64,000 bases of DNA from Opitutia bacterium (GTDB taxonomy: Bacteria; Verrucomicrobiota; Verrucomicrobiia; Opitutales; Opitutaceae), in contig CANJIU010000028.1 of the NCBI GenBank assembly GCA_947474365.1, forward strand, positions 1-64,000, written 5' to 3'. Below the pieces are notes generated by a model. It saw nothing but the letters and a program-made list of their open reading frames with translations. It did not search any database and had not been told where the DNA came from. Position 1 is the first letter of the stretch. Every line of letters starts with the position of its first letter. This document shows, piece by piece, positions 20,533 through 29,800 of this stretch. The translations under genes were made by a program, and so were the position numbers.

Positions 20533-21477
20533 CTAAAATTTCTGTTCAAGCGAAACACCGACGAAGGGCGCAGCCTGCTCAGCCCGGGCGATATAGTTGC
20601 GCTGGTGATAGTCGGCTTTGATGAGCGGGACTGCACCGGCGGCAAGGCGCACCGACAGGGAAGGCGTCGCGGCCCAATTGACTCCCGGTCCGACGCGCAG
20701 CGCTTGGTATTCGAGCCGGGTGCGGTCAAGGGGTGGGCGGTTGCCAGGGGCGCGGGGAAGCGGGTCAGCGTTCACATAGAATGAGCCGAAATCGGCTTCG
20801 GCGGTAAAATCGACGGTGAGATTTTTCGCGACCGTATAGATCACTCCCGTCCGGGGAAATCCGAGGACGACGCGCCAGTCCGGTGCCGGTTTCCAATCGA
20901 GGGTGGCGATCGGGATGGCCCGACCCGTGCCGCGCGAGAGGGAATTGTAGACAAACCCGAAACCGGCGCTGAGCGAGGGGGAGAACTTGCGCACGGCGAT
21001 TCCCAGGACGCCGACACCGAAGCTGTGACCGGAAAACCCGCCACCCGCCTCATGCCAGCCCGGGCTCACGGACCCGACGAGGCTCCAATGTTCGTCGAGC
21101 GGGTGGATCACCGTGAAGCCGAAGCTGAGGGATTTGAGGCGATCAGGGAGGGGCGTACCCGCGTCGCAGTCGAGACGGTGCTCAGAATAGTCGAGGCCCA
21201 CCCGCGTGAACGAGCGGCCGAGGGGCGGAAGTGGAACCGAAAGTTTGGCGCCAAAACGGCGGACGGAGATGCCTCCGGCCGGGGCATTGCGGGCGTGAAG
21301 GTCGGTCTGGCCGATCAGAGCAGTGTCGAGGCTGAACTTGACGTCAGCATCAGGCGGCCGTCCGCCGGTCGCCGCCACCACCGTGGTAGCCGGGTTGTCC
21401 TCGGCGGCGAGCGGGAGCGTGACCGCAGACAGAAGTACCGCGATCCGAAGCAATTGTAAGGGACGAAAGGCAGGCAT
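20533..21477 (-). CDS. Outer-membrane beta-barrel protein (DUF6268-like)
   Basis: A 314-residue exported protein from ATG 21477 (MPAFRPLQLLRIAVLLSAV signal). Many alternating amphipathic strands, such as RRFGAKLSVPLPPLG, SLSFGFTVIHPLDEHWSLVG and LTVDFTAEADFGSFYVN, end in VSLEQKF. The terminal Phe preceded by alternating hydrophobics is the BAM recognition pattern. Similar porin-like proteins of unknown role are common in this lineage. Upstream in-frame starts at 21492 and 21555 only add a basic extension. The function is unknown. Confidence 0.72.
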   Translation of the reverse strand: MPAFRPLQLLRIAVLLSAVTLPLAAEDNPATTVVAATGGRPPDADVKFSLDTALIGQTDLHARNAPAGGISVRRFGAKLSVPLPPLGRSFTRVGLDYSEHRLDCDAGTPLPDRLKSLSFGFTVIHPLDEHWSLVGSVSPGWHEAGGGFSGHSFGVGVLGIAVRKFSPSLSAGFGFVYNSLSRGTGRAIPIATLDWKPAPDWRVVLGFPRTGVIYTVAKNLTVDFTAEADFGSFYVNADPLPRAPGNRPPLDRTRLEYQALRVGPGVNWAATPSLSVRLAAGAVPLIKADYHQRNYIARAEQAAPFVGVSLEQKF

Positions 21478-21646
21478 GATCTGGTGGTGCATGCGAATCC
21501 TACGAGCAAGCGCGCCAATTGGATGCCACCAAAAGAACGGATGACGCCGAGCCACTCTGCGACGATGCCGGGGCGGAGTGGTGAACGGACGACGACCTCC
21601 GATACTGGGTGGGGTCGAGAATCTTCGATCGCCCGGACGCCCGGAG

Positions 21647-23410
21647 TCACTTTCCGGGGCTCAACGCCCGCATGGCGACGTAGTAGGCACCGGCGATTTC
21701 GTTTCCGACCGAATCGCGGAACCACGTCTGCAGGTCGGTCCGGCCGGCCGGCAGTTTGACGCTGAACGACACGACCTTGTCGTCGGCTGCGACCGCTTTC
21801 TTCCCCCGCAAGTCGCCGATCTTCAACTCGGCGCTCGCCACCGGAAACGCCTCGCCGGGGGCATAGATGCCATCCACCCCGCGATAGGCCGGCATGCCCG
21901 CGGTGATCGGCGCGTCCGCCTCGACCGGCCAGCGGCGCAGAGAAATTTCATAGTCGCCTTCATGGTCCACCAGAAGCGACCAAGCGCCGTTTTTCTTCGC
22001 CTTCCGCACCTGCACCTGTTGGTCGAAAAAGACGTCGACCCAGTCGCAGGGCGACAGCCGCACTGGATTCTCGCGGGACGAACCGACATGGATCGGGCTG
22101 ATCTCATTGACCCGTGGAGCGACCCCGGCCCACCACCGGGAGTAATGGGAACGGAGTTCCGCCACCACCTCCGGATGCTGTGCGATGACGTTGCGCTCCT
22201 GCGCTGGATCAGTTGCGAGGTCGTAGAGTTCACGATCGGAAACGAGGCGCCAGCGTTTCCAAAGTACAGCGGCGTCGCCGGCCTTGGGTTGCGGTTCATT
22301 CATCCGGGAAAACTGGATCACGAGCTTGCGGTCGGGAAACGCCGCGGTGGAACCGCGCAACAGACCGGCCAGACTGGTGCCGTCGAATCGGGTCCCGGCA
22401 GGAGGCGTGAGGCCGCAGAGTTCGAGGAGCGTCGGCAGTACGTCCTGCGATTGCGTCAAGGTGTCGATGTCCCCGGCAGGACGCAATTTTCCGGCGGGCC
22501 AGCGCACGAAGAACGGCACCCGGTGCCCACCTTCGTAGAGGGCGATTTTTTTGCCCCGCATGCCGGCATTGAACACGGGATCGCCCGTGGCGGTGCCGTT
22601 GTCGGTCATGAAGATGAGGATGGTGTTTTCCCGCAGGCCGTTCTCGCGCAGAAACGTGTCGAGCCGCCCGAGGTTCTCGTCGATGTTTGCGATCATGCCG
22701 TAGAAACTCGCGATCGCGGGCTTCTGCTGGCGATAGGGTTCGCGATATCGGTCAGGCACGAACAGCGGCCCGTGCGCCGCCGCGAGCGGCAGATAGCAGA
22801 GAAAAGGCTCGTGCCGCTCCGCCTGCCGCTTCATCCACGCCTGCGCCTCGCGGAAGAACACGTCCGTCGTATAGCCCTCGAATTTACGATCGACGCCGTT
22901 GTGACGGTAGACGTCGTCGAAGTAATCGTCGTTGAAATGACCTGCCGCCGACGGGATGTGCGAGGAGGGATACCAGATCGATTCCTGGTAGCCGCGATCC
23001 TGCGGGCGGTAGGGGTAATTGTCGCCGAGGTGCCACTTCCCGAAAATCCCCGTGCGGTAGCCGTGGGCCGCGAAGATTTCCGGCATGGTCGGAAACTCCC
23101 GCCGCAGGTTGGTGCGGCCGCTGCTCACGTTCATCGCGCCGTTGCGCAGCGCATCGACACCGGTCATCAGCTGCCCGCGGGTCGGCGTACACATCGGCAT
23201 GACGTGGAAATCGGTAAATCGCACGCTCTCGGCGTGGAGCCGGTCCATCTGGGGCGTTTTGATCACGGGGTTGCCGTGGACAGCGAGGTCGCCGTAGCCC
23301 TGATCGTCGACGAGCACGAAGAGCACATTGGGTTTCGCGGCATCCGCCGCGGTCGCGGGACGGCACAGCGCGGACCCGGCGGCCAACAGGAGGAAGAGAA
23401 GTCGAAACAT
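21647..23410 (-). CDS. Secreted type I sulfatase
   Basis: A 587-residue arylsulfatase-family (S1) enzyme with a signal peptide (MFRLLFLLLAAGSALC). The alkaline-phosphatase-like core begins NVLFVLVDDQGYGDLAVHG with the metal-binding Asp pair. The formylglycine site CTPTRGQLMTG has Cys74 as the residue to be oxidised. GKWHLGDN and MTDNGTATG carry further metal and catalytic residues. About 130 residues of beta-rich C-terminal extension follow the usual end, possibly a substrate- or surface-binding domain. It is divergent from a second sulfatase. The substrate is not determinable. Confidence 0.93.
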   Translation of the reverse strand: MFRLLFLLLAAGSALCRPATAADAAKPNVLFVLVDDQGYGDLAVHGNPVIKTPQMDRLHAESVRFTDFHVMPMCTPTRGQLMTGVDALRNGAMNVSSGRTNLRREFPTMPEIFAAHGYRTGIFGKWHLGDNYPYRPQDRGYQESIWYPSSHIPSAAGHFNDDYFDDVYRHNGVDRKFEGYTTDVFFREAQAWMKRQAERHEPFLCYLPLAAAHGPLFVPDRYREPYRQQKPAIASFYGMIANIDENLGRLDTFLRENGLRENTILIFMTDNGTATGDPVFNAGMRGKKIALYEGGHRVPFFVRWPAGKLRPAGDIDTLTQSQDVLPTLLELCGLTPPAGTRFDGTSLAGLLRGSTAAFPDRKLVIQFSRMNEPQPKAGDAAVLWKRWRLVSDRELYDLATDPAQERNVIAQHPEVVAELRSHYSRWWAGVAPRVNEISPIHVGSSRENPVRLSPCDWVDVFFDQQVQVRKAKKNGAWSLLVDHEGDYEISLRRWPVEADAPITAGMPAYRGVDGIYAPGEAFPVASAELKIGDLRGKKAVAADDKVVSFSVKLPAGRTDLQTWFRDSVGNEIAGAYYVAMRALSPGK

Positions 23411-23443
23411 GGGGGAAGCGGGTTGGGAGTGACGTGAACCACC

Positions 23444-23467
23444 GTAGGAGCGGGCGTTCGCTCCGAC
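23444..23467. repeat. REP-like short palindrome
   Basis: A 24-bp segment starting GTAGGAGCGGG contains the perfect stem GGAGCG (23447-23452) / CGCTCC (23459-23464) with a 6-nt loop, in the gap between two divergent sulfatases. It resembles the core of bacterial REP elements. A partial relative (GGAGCGGGC with distant CGCTCCG) lies at about 36010-36090. There is no T-run, so a terminator is less likely. Confidence 0.4.
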
Positions 23468-23645
23468 GCTGCCTCTGTTATCCGGTTTTGCGGTCACGGC
23501 TCAAGCGCCAAGCCGGAGGCTTCACCCCGACAGAAATGCAGTCGAAAACACCGGACTTGCATCCGCCTGCCGGATGCACCGAATCAGGATCAGATTCCGG
23601 AGTCCTCCCCCACCCGTTCCGGAACACGATCCAGACCCTCTTCCC

Positions 23646-25190
23646 ATGTCGTCGCCCTCTCCCATATCCATTTCCACTCTACAACGCGTGTTGCCCCGCT
23701 GGTGGGCGCACCTGCTGCTGGTCGCGTGCTGTCTCCTGGCCAGCGCGACGGCGGCACCGCGGAAGAACGTGCTCTTCCTCATCTCCGACGATCTCAACAC
23801 GCTGCTCGGCTGTTATGGCGATCCTCTCGCCAAAACGCCGAACATCGACCGACTCGCGGCGCGCGGGGTGCGTTTTGACCGCGCCTATTGCTCCTTCCCG
23901 CTTTGCGGCCCGAGCCGCAATTCGATGCTCACGGGTCTCTACCCGAACAGCACTGGCATTTTCTCCAACTCTCAGATTTTCCGGCAATCGGTCCCCGAGC
24001 GCATCAGCCTGCCCCAGGCTTTTCGCCACGAAGGCTACCTCGCCACGCGGATCGGCAAGCTCTATCACTACGGAGTGCCGAACTCAATCGGCACCGCCGG
24101 CCACGACGACCCCGCCTCGTGGGAAATCGAGATCAACCCGGCCGGGGTCGATCGGCTCGAAGAGCAACCCAAGATTCAAAGTATCGCACCGGGTGGCGGA
24201 TTTGGCGCCACGTTGAGCTGGTACGCGTCGCCGAAGGGTGACGACGATCACACCGACGGCAAAATCGCCTCCGACGCCGAGTGGGTGCTGGAGCGCTGCG
24301 CGAAGCACCGCGAGCGGCCGTTCTTCCTCGCCGTGGGATTTTTCCGCCCACACACGCCGTATGTCGCACCGAAGGATCCGTACTATGGCTACTATCCGCT
24401 GAAAGACATGCCCGTCGTGCAGGGCGTGAAGGAGGATCAGGCCGACATCCCGCCTGCCGCGTTGATGAGCTACAAGAAGGATCAGGACAACATGACCGAC
24501 GATCAGCGGCGCGCGGCCCTGCAAGCGTATCATGCCGCGATCAGCTTCATGGACGCACAGGTCGGCCGGGTCGTCGCCGCGCTCGATCGGTTGGGCCTGG
24601 CGAATGACACCATCATCGTTTTTACCAGCGATCATGGCTATCACACCGGCGAACACGGGCTCTGGCAAAAGCAGAGCCTGTTCGAAAACAGCGCGCGCGT
24701 GCCGTTGTTGATCGTCGCGCCGGGCGTGTCGAAGAAGGGCGCGGTCGCGCAGGCCCCGATCAGCCATCTCGACCTCTACCCCACCCTCACCGAACTCTCG
24801 GGCGTAAAGGCCCCCGCGGGTCTGCACGGCCAGAGCCTGGTGCCGATGCTCCGCGATCCGTCCATTGCGGGACGCGGCTGGGCGCTCACGCAGGTGATGC
24901 GCGGCGGCGGCGGCACCCGCGGCGCGGGCAAGCGTTTCTTTGGCTACAGCCTGCGGACGCCGCGCTGGCGCTACACCGAATGGGACGAGGGCAAGCAGGG
25001 CCGCGAGCTTTACGATTACGAGGCCGACCCGAAGGAAATCACCAATCTCGCCAGCCTCCCGACTCATGCCGCGACCGTGGCGGACCTGTCCCGGCAATTG
25101 CGCAGCGCGGTAAAGACGACGTTCCCATCCACGGGCGCACCACCCGAGGTCAAACCGGGCCTGTGGATGCCGATTCTCGCGGCACCCTGA
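23646..25190 (+). CDS. Secreted sulfatase, iduronate-2-sulfatase-like
   Basis: A 514-residue sulfatase from ATG 23646 with a membrane-spanning signal (WWAHLLLVACCLLASATA). Core motifs are NVLFLISDDLNTLLGCYGD, the formylglycine site CGPSRNSMLTG with Cys87, GKLYHYG, FFLAVGFFRPHTPYVAPK and VFTSDHGYHTGEHGLWQK. The SDDLN and FRPHTPY patterns are typical of the iduronate-2-sulfatase branch, which acts on sulfated uronates in glycosaminoglycan-like polymers. An upstream ATG at 23574 would give a proline-rich lead before the signal. The exact substrate is not shown. Confidence 0.92.
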   Translation: MSSPSPISISTLQRVLPRWWAHLLLVACCLLASATAAPRKNVLFLISDDLNTLLGCYGDPLAKTPNIDRLAARGVRFDRAYCSFPLCGPSRNSMLTGLYPNSTGIFSNSQIFRQSVPERISLPQAFRHEGYLATRIGKLYHYGVPNSIGTAGHDDPASWEIEINPAGVDRLEEQPKIQSIAPGGGFGATLSWYASPKGDDDHTDGKIASDAEWVLERCAKHRERPFFLAVGFFRPHTPYVAPKDPYYGYYPLKDMPVVQGVKEDQADIPPAALMSYKKDQDNMTDDQRRAALQAYHAAISFMDAQVGRVVAALDRLGLANDTIIVFTSDHGYHTGEHGLWQKQSLFENSARVPLLIVAPGVSKKGAVAQAPISHLDLYPTLTELSGVKAPAGLHGQSLVPMLRDPSIAGRGWALTQVMRGGGGTRGAGKRFFGYSLRTPRWRYTEWDEGKQGRELYDYEADPKEITNLASLPTHAATVADLSRQLRSAVKTTFPSTGAPPEVKPGLWMPILAAP

Positions 25191-25272
25191 CGGCCGCGTT
25201 CACGGGCAAGATTCACGCAACCCTCGCCAATCGACGCGCGATGGTGCGGACCAGATCGGTTAACGTTCCGGC

Positions 25273-25770
25273 GTGAAAGCAATCATCGCCGCCGTGGACT
25301 TTTCCCCGCTGAGCAGTCAGGTCGTGAAAGTAGCCGCCGAACTGGCCCGCGGGCGGTCCGGAAAGATCGTGTTGCTGACCGTGCTGACAGAAACCTATTT
25401 CGCACCAGAATTTTCCCCGCCCGGTGGGAGCGCCACTCCCCTCGCGTCGGACCATGAGCAAACAGTCAGAAGTCGGCTCACCGCGATTCAACAGCGGTTG
25501 GCGGCGACGGGCGTTCCCGCGGAAATCCTCGTCCGGAGAGGGAATCCCGCCGGGCATATCCTGGAAGAGTCGCAGGAACACGACGCGGCGTACATCATCG
25601 TCGGCTCGCACGGACACAGCGCCCTTTTCGACCTCGTACTGGGAAGCACATCCCAGTCCGTTCTGAATCGCGCGAAAATGCCGGTGGTCGTCGTGCCCTT
25701 CCCAATGCGCCGGTCGCGCCGGTCGGAAGACCGCGCCGGTCAGGCTGAACCCAAAGAGGCGACACTCTAG
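25273..25770 (+). CDS. Universal stress protein (UspA family)
   Basis: A 165-residue single-domain Usp from a GTG start at 25273. It opens with KAIIAAVDFSPLSSQVVKVA and carries the ATP-binding motif GSHGHSALFDLVLGST near residues 115-130 (G-2x-G-9x-G-S/T), so it should bind ATP. A 15-residue basic C-terminal tail is added. The TAG stop overlaps the SulP TAG stop on the other strand through a shared CTAG. Usp genes often accompany SulP transporters, which suggests joint ion or stress control. Confidence 0.92.
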   Translation: MKAIIAAVDFSPLSSQVVKVAAELARGRSGKIVLLTVLTETYFAPEFSPPGGSATPLASDHEQTVRSRLTAIQQRLAATGVPAEILVRRGNPAGHILEESQEHDAAYIIVGSHGHSALFDLVLGSTSQSVLNRAKMPVVVVPFPMRRSRRSEDRAGQAEPKEATL

Positions 25771-27998
25771 GCGTCGTAGAGCGCCCTGATTTCGGCATCG
25801 GAACGGCGGAGCCGAAGTGCCAGAGCCCGGGCGAGCTCGGTGAAGACCCCCAGTCCGACCGCCGGCTGGCCCAGCGCCATCGCGTCGAAGCGCGCACGTG
25901 ACAGCACGAACAGGTCGGTCGGCTCGGTGGCGAGTGCGTCGGCGGTGCGCGTGCCACCGTCGAGGAAGGCGACCTCGCCAAAGAAGTTTCCGCGGCCATA
26001 CGACGCCAGGTTGTGATGTCCACCATCGCGCAGCGGCAGCACGATGCGCACGACGCCCCGGCGGATCAGAAACAATTCGTCGGCCCGTTCTCCGGCCCGG
26101 AACACCCATTCTCCGGCGGCGAGGTTGCGCTCCCGCACGCAGCGTTCGACCGCCTCACGCTCCGCGCATCCGGAAAACTGATGCAGGAGATCGAAGTCGC
26201 AGAGCGTGAGCGACGCCTCGTTTCCGGGATGCACCGGCAGATTTTCCGTCAGAATTCGATCCTCCACCCACTGCAGGGCGTCGTCCAGGGATTCAAACAG
26301 CCGCACATTCTCCCGCAACAGGCCCACCTGCTCGAGATAACCGCGCAAATCCCGCCCGGTGGAAAGCCTCCTCGGCAGGCGGCTGAACACGAGGAAACCG
26401 TCCCGCTTCTTTAACACCGCCTCGAAACGCTCCAGCAGATGCGCGGCCGTAAAATCGACCGAAGTCACCCGCCGCCAGTCGAGCAGCAGGTAGCGGCAGT
26501 GCTTCAGATCGGCGTCCAACTCGGTGAGCAGCTGATCGGTCGTGCCGAAAAACAGGCTGCCCTGCAGTTCGCACACGGTGATCTGCCCGCCACAGCGTTC
26601 GAGCACGGCCTGCTCGGCCGGCAGCCGATGCTGCTTCGACGCAAGCCTGCCGTCGGAAATCCGGCGGCGGATGACCGAGCCGTGGATTTGCTCGCGAATG
26701 AAGAGGAGAATCGCCAGCCCCAGACCGGCGCCGGCCGCGGCGATCAGGTTGGCCGTCACCGCCACGACGATCACGGCGGCAATGACCCCGAAATCCAGCA
26801 GCGTCGAACGCTGCCGCAGCAGCCCGAAATTCCGCCATTCAAACATGCGCGCGGCGACGACCAACAGGAGCCCCGCGAGTGCCGGCACCGGCACCCAGGC
26901 GATGCCTCCGCCGAGCGCCAGAAACGCCACGATGACCCAGGCGCCCTCGCAGATCCCGGAGAAGCGCGTGGTGCCCCCGCTCTCCCGGTTGACGAGCGTC
27001 GCACCCATGGTACCGGCCCCGGGCATTCCGCCGCAGAGGGCCGACGCCAGATTGCCCACCCCTTGGGCGATGAGCTCACGATTTGAGTTGTGCCGGCCGA
27101 GCGTGAGCGCATCGAGCACAACGCAGGTCTTCAGCGTATCCACAGAAAGCAGTATGGCGAGCGTGAGCGCCGGCATCCATACCCGTTCGAAATCCGACCA
27201 GTGCAGCGCGGCCCATCCGGTCCCGATCGTACCCATGGCCCGGCCGAGGCCGGCGGTGCCGTCGTTGAGCCGCCCGATGACGAGCGGGTTGTGCTCCAGC
27301 TGGCGCAGCGCGGGATCGATCCAGGCGCAGACGCCGAAGGCAATCAGCCCGCCCAGCAACCCGATGATGGCCGCGGGCACCGCCTTCGTGATCCGCGGCG
27401 CCACCAGCACGCTCGCGATCGTCGCCACACCAATCGCAACGGCGGCGGTTTGCCAATGTGCGGGGCTGAACACTCCCTCCCAACCGGCCGGGAGCCCGAG
27501 AACCTTCGGCACCTGGCCCGCAAAGATCAGCACCGCCACGCCGCTGAGGTAACCCGACACCACGGGGAACGGAATGTACTTGATCAACCGCCCAATCCCA
27601 ACCGCGCCCAAGCCGAGCTGGATCACACCCGCAAGCGCCGCGACGAGCATGAGCAGCACCACGACCCGCGCGGGCCCGATGGCCTCCGCTTCGTTGTGCC
27701 CCGGGGCGAGGAGCTCGGAGGTGAGGGCCGCCAGCATCGCCGCGGCCGGCGCACAGGGAGCGGAGATGAGGCGGGGCGCCCCTCCGAGCCACGGCGCGAG
27801 AAGCCCGAGCACGCCGGCACCGATAATGCCGGCGCTCACGCCCTGCGCCACCCCCTCAGGCCCGAGACGGCCAAACACGGCGATGCCGTACGCAATTGAC
27901 GACGGCAGGGCGACGAGCATCGCGGCAAATCCTCCCCAGAGATCTCCTGCCAGGCCCGGGAATTGACGGGAGAAGCGGTCGGCCGTCTTCGTTTTCAC
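25767..27998 (-). CDS. SulP-family anion transporter with STAS and cyclic-nucleotide-binding domains
   Basis: A 743-residue fusion. Residues 1 to about 420 are the SulP (SLC26-like) membrane core, beginning DLWGGFAAMLVALPSSIAYGI and including GGMPGAGTMGATLVNRESGG. A STAS domain follows (about 465-560, FFGTTDQLLTELDADLKHCR). The C-terminus (about 605-740) is a CAP-ED domain with a phosphate-binding-cassette-like FFGEVAFLDGGTRTADALA. SulP proteins move sulfate, bicarbonate or other anions. The added domain suggests control by cAMP or another cyclic nucleotide, but is inferred from sequence pattern alone. It is convergent with the Usp gene. Confidence 0.92.
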   Translation of the reverse strand: MKTKTADRFSRQFPGLAGDLWGGFAAMLVALPSSIAYGIAVFGRLGPEGVAQGVSAGIIGAGVLGLLAPWLGGAPRLISAPCAPAAAMLAALTSELLAPGHNEAEAIGPARVVVLLMLVAALAGVIQLGLGAVGIGRLIKYIPFPVVSGYLSGVAVLIFAGQVPKVLGLPAGWEGVFSPAHWQTAAVAIGVATIASVLVAPRITKAVPAAIIGLLGGLIAFGVCAWIDPALRQLEHNPLVIGRLNDGTAGLGRAMGTIGTGWAALHWSDFERVWMPALTLAILLSVDTLKTCVVLDALTLGRHNSNRELIAQGVGNLASALCGGMPGAGTMGATLVNRESGGTTRFSGICEGAWVIVAFLALGGGIAWVPVPALAGLLLVVAARMFEWRNFGLLRQRSTLLDFGVIAAVIVVAVTANLIAAAGAGLGLAILLFIREQIHGSVIRRRISDGRLASKQHRLPAEQAVLERCGGQITVCELQGSLFFGTTDQLLTELDADLKHCRYLLLDWRRVTSVDFTAAHLLERFEAVLKKRDGFLVFSRLPRRLSTGRDLRGYLEQVGLLRENVRLFESLDDALQWVEDRILTENLPVHPGNEASLTLCDFDLLHQFSGCAEREAVERCVRERNLAAGEWVFRAGERADELFLIRRGVVRIVLPLRDGGHHNLASYGRGNFFGEVAFLDGGTRTADALATEPTDLFVLSRARFDAMALGQPAVGLGVFTELARALALRLRRSDAEIRALYDA

Positions 27999-28014
27999 GG
28001 TGGCATCGTACCGG

Positions 28015-28564
28015 CTACAACGCCGCCTCCAGACGCCGAACGATGGTCTGCAGAATGCAAATGGCAGCGAACCGTTTGTCGTACGCAGCCCAGGCCTGCC
28101 GGCTCAGCTCCGCCTCGTCGTTTTCCAACTGACGCTCGTGCTCGCTCTCGTTCATGCGCCGCCGTAACGCCCCCAACAGAATCGGGCCCGCAGCGAATTC
28201 GCGAAACCGCCGGGTCCGTCGCCTCGATCACGCGCCACGGCGCCACTCCAGTATCGGTGTGTTGCAGGGTGCGCACGGGCACCTTCGTGAACCGATCGAA
28301 ACCTTTGAAGTAATTCCAATCTTCCGGCCCAATCCTGCCTTCCGCCTCGGGTTTCTTCAGCCGATTCCTCTGCTCCGCTTTTGGCGGATGAAAACAAAAC
28401 GTCACCCACTCCGCCCCGTCCGCGCCCAAGACAATCACGATGACTGGAGATCTCCGCGACCAGAGGTCAAAGTGCGCCTGTAACAGCCCCGTCCGAAGCG
28501 CCGGCAGTTTCGCAGCGCAGCGCCTTGACGAAAGCGACTGATTCAGTTCGGCGGCTTCAAACAT
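28015..28564 (-). pseudogene. PPK2-type polyphosphate:nucleotide phosphotransferase, broken
   Basis: The first frame opens MFEAAELNQSLS and runs through a strand VIVIVLGADGA, where the family has the Walker A start GADGAGKG. It then jumps directly to WVTFCFHPPKAEQRNRLKK, which matches the distal half of the PPK2 domain, so the catalytic core between is deleted. After VIEATDP the reading frame must change for the usual C-terminus, ILLGALRRRMNESEHERQ, to continue to the TAG at 28015-28017. Intact PPK2/PAP enzymes transfer phosphate between polyphosphate and nucleotides. One deletion plus one frameshift make this copy non-functional. Confidence 0.75.
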
Positions 28565-28928
28565 CGCCGTCCTCCTTCACTTCGCCCGCCCAAATGGCGT
28601 CAGATTCGCCACCGCTCTCCGGCCTGGCCACCCCACCCGGCGCCGATGACGGTTGCAGACCCAAAATCCCTCCCGGCTGCACTCCCTTCCCAACACCGGC
28701 GGAACCGAGCCGTACGAGGTTCATGTGATCTCCGGCCCAGCGCCGGCAACGTTTCGGGAAAATCACAGCGTCGCAGGTTCCCAGGACGACGACTCCGCAT
28801 GCGTTGCCATTTGCACCGCGCATTGTGTCCCCACCCCGCTCCACAGTTGTGCTTCCGGACGCCGGGTGGTTACGTCTGGCATTCCGGGTACCGGGCTAAA
28901 ATGGGAACCCGGCCCGGCGTCACCAACC
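28565..28928. other. Intergenic region without a supported gene
   Basis: 364 bp between the decayed PPK2 gene and the DUF1737 gene, which diverge. No open frame here has recognisable protein features. The region presumably held promoters for the flanking genes; I see no convincing -35/-10 pair. Confidence 0.4.
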
Positions 28929-29115
28929 ATGCGCTACTTGGAATACAAAATCGTCGAAGAGGTGGACATCGAACGCTTCGAACGCGTGATCAACGAACTG
29001 ATCCGCGACGGCTGGGAACCTCACGGTCAGCTCATCATCCTGCCGCGCCATGAGAACGAAATCGCCGACGGCCTTTTTTCAGGCGATGGTGAAAATCGAA
29101 AGGGGCGCCCGCTAG
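28929..29115 (+). pseudogene. DUF1737-like small protein, frameshifted
   Basis: ATG 28929 opens MRYLEYKIVEEVDIERFERV followed by a LIRDGWEPHGQ segment, the DUF1737 pattern of a small beta-alpha fold of about 60 residues. In a run of six T at 29074-29079 the frame goes wrong. As read, the ORF drifts through Arg-rich nonsense to 29186. Dropping one T restores GLFQAMVKIERGAR and a TAG at 29113-29115, the expected family ending at 61 residues. A real mutation, a sequencing error in the T-run or frameshifting could each explain this. The function of DUF1737 is unknown. Confidence 0.7.
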
Positions 29116-29182
29116 TCCGGCGCGGTGGAATTTCCGCCCGCAAATCGCCCCCCGATTTTCCGCGGAGTTTGTCATCTCATGA

Positions 29183-29746
29183 ATGACAAACTCCGCCGCG
29201 ACTTTTTACCCCGCCCTTCACGATGCCGGGCCGCAGTGTCCGCCGACCGCAGATGACGGCAAGAAGCGCCTCCGATTCGCCAAATTGTGCGAAGCGGCGC
29301 GGACCATCGTGGAGCATGTTGTATCCATGAAACCCCAATCCTACTCGCCCACGGTCGCATCTCCGGAAAAGATCGATCCGAAATGGGCCTGGCATCATCG
29401 CGCGCTGCTCCGACTGGCGCAGAAACTCCGGAAGGCCCAGGCGGAACACGAACTGGCCGCCACCGCGCACTTGGAAAAAAGTGGCGTGGATCAAATCGAG
29501 GTCGCACGAGACGAGACCGACCACGAGGTGGTCCTCGCCGAACTGCACGCCGAGGAAGATCAATTGACCGAAATCGAGGCCGCGCTGCAGCGGCTCCGGA
29601 AGGGAACTTACGGTCTCTGTGAAGAAACTGGTTTGCCGATTTCCCCGGCACGATTGCAGGCGATTCCGTGGACTCGCTATTCCCGTTCGGCCGCCGAACG
29701 CAACGAGCAGCGGGCGCGGGCCGGCCATACCAAACGTTCATTCTAG
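29183..29746 (+). CDS. TraR/DksA-family protein lacking the zinc cysteines
   Basis: A 187-residue protein, with a shorter alternative start at ATG 29327. The second half is DksA-like: a coiled-coil (RLAQKLRKAQAEHELAATAH ... LHAEEDQLTEIEAALQRLRKG) followed by the finger region TYGLCEETGLPISPARLQAI. Of the four zinc-finger cysteines only one remains; the distal CxxC is replaced by WTRYSRSA. DksA proteins modulate RNA polymerase with ppGpp. Versions without zinc exist and keep the fold by other contacts. The N-terminal 48 residues look unrelated to the family, so the 29327 start may be correct. Confidence 0.75.
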   Translation: MTNSAATFYPALHDAGPQCPPTADDGKKRLRFAKLCEAARTIVEHVVSMKPQSYSPTVASPEKIDPKWAWHHRALLRLAQKLRKAQAEHELAATAHLEKSGVDQIEVARDETDHEVVLAELHAEEDQLTEIEAALQRLRKGTYGLCEETGLPISPARLQAIPWTRYSRSAAERNEQRARAGHTKRSF

Positions 29747-29800
29747 GACGAAAGACGCCTCTTGCTGCTCAAATCTGGAAAATCAACCTGGGGGCAGACC

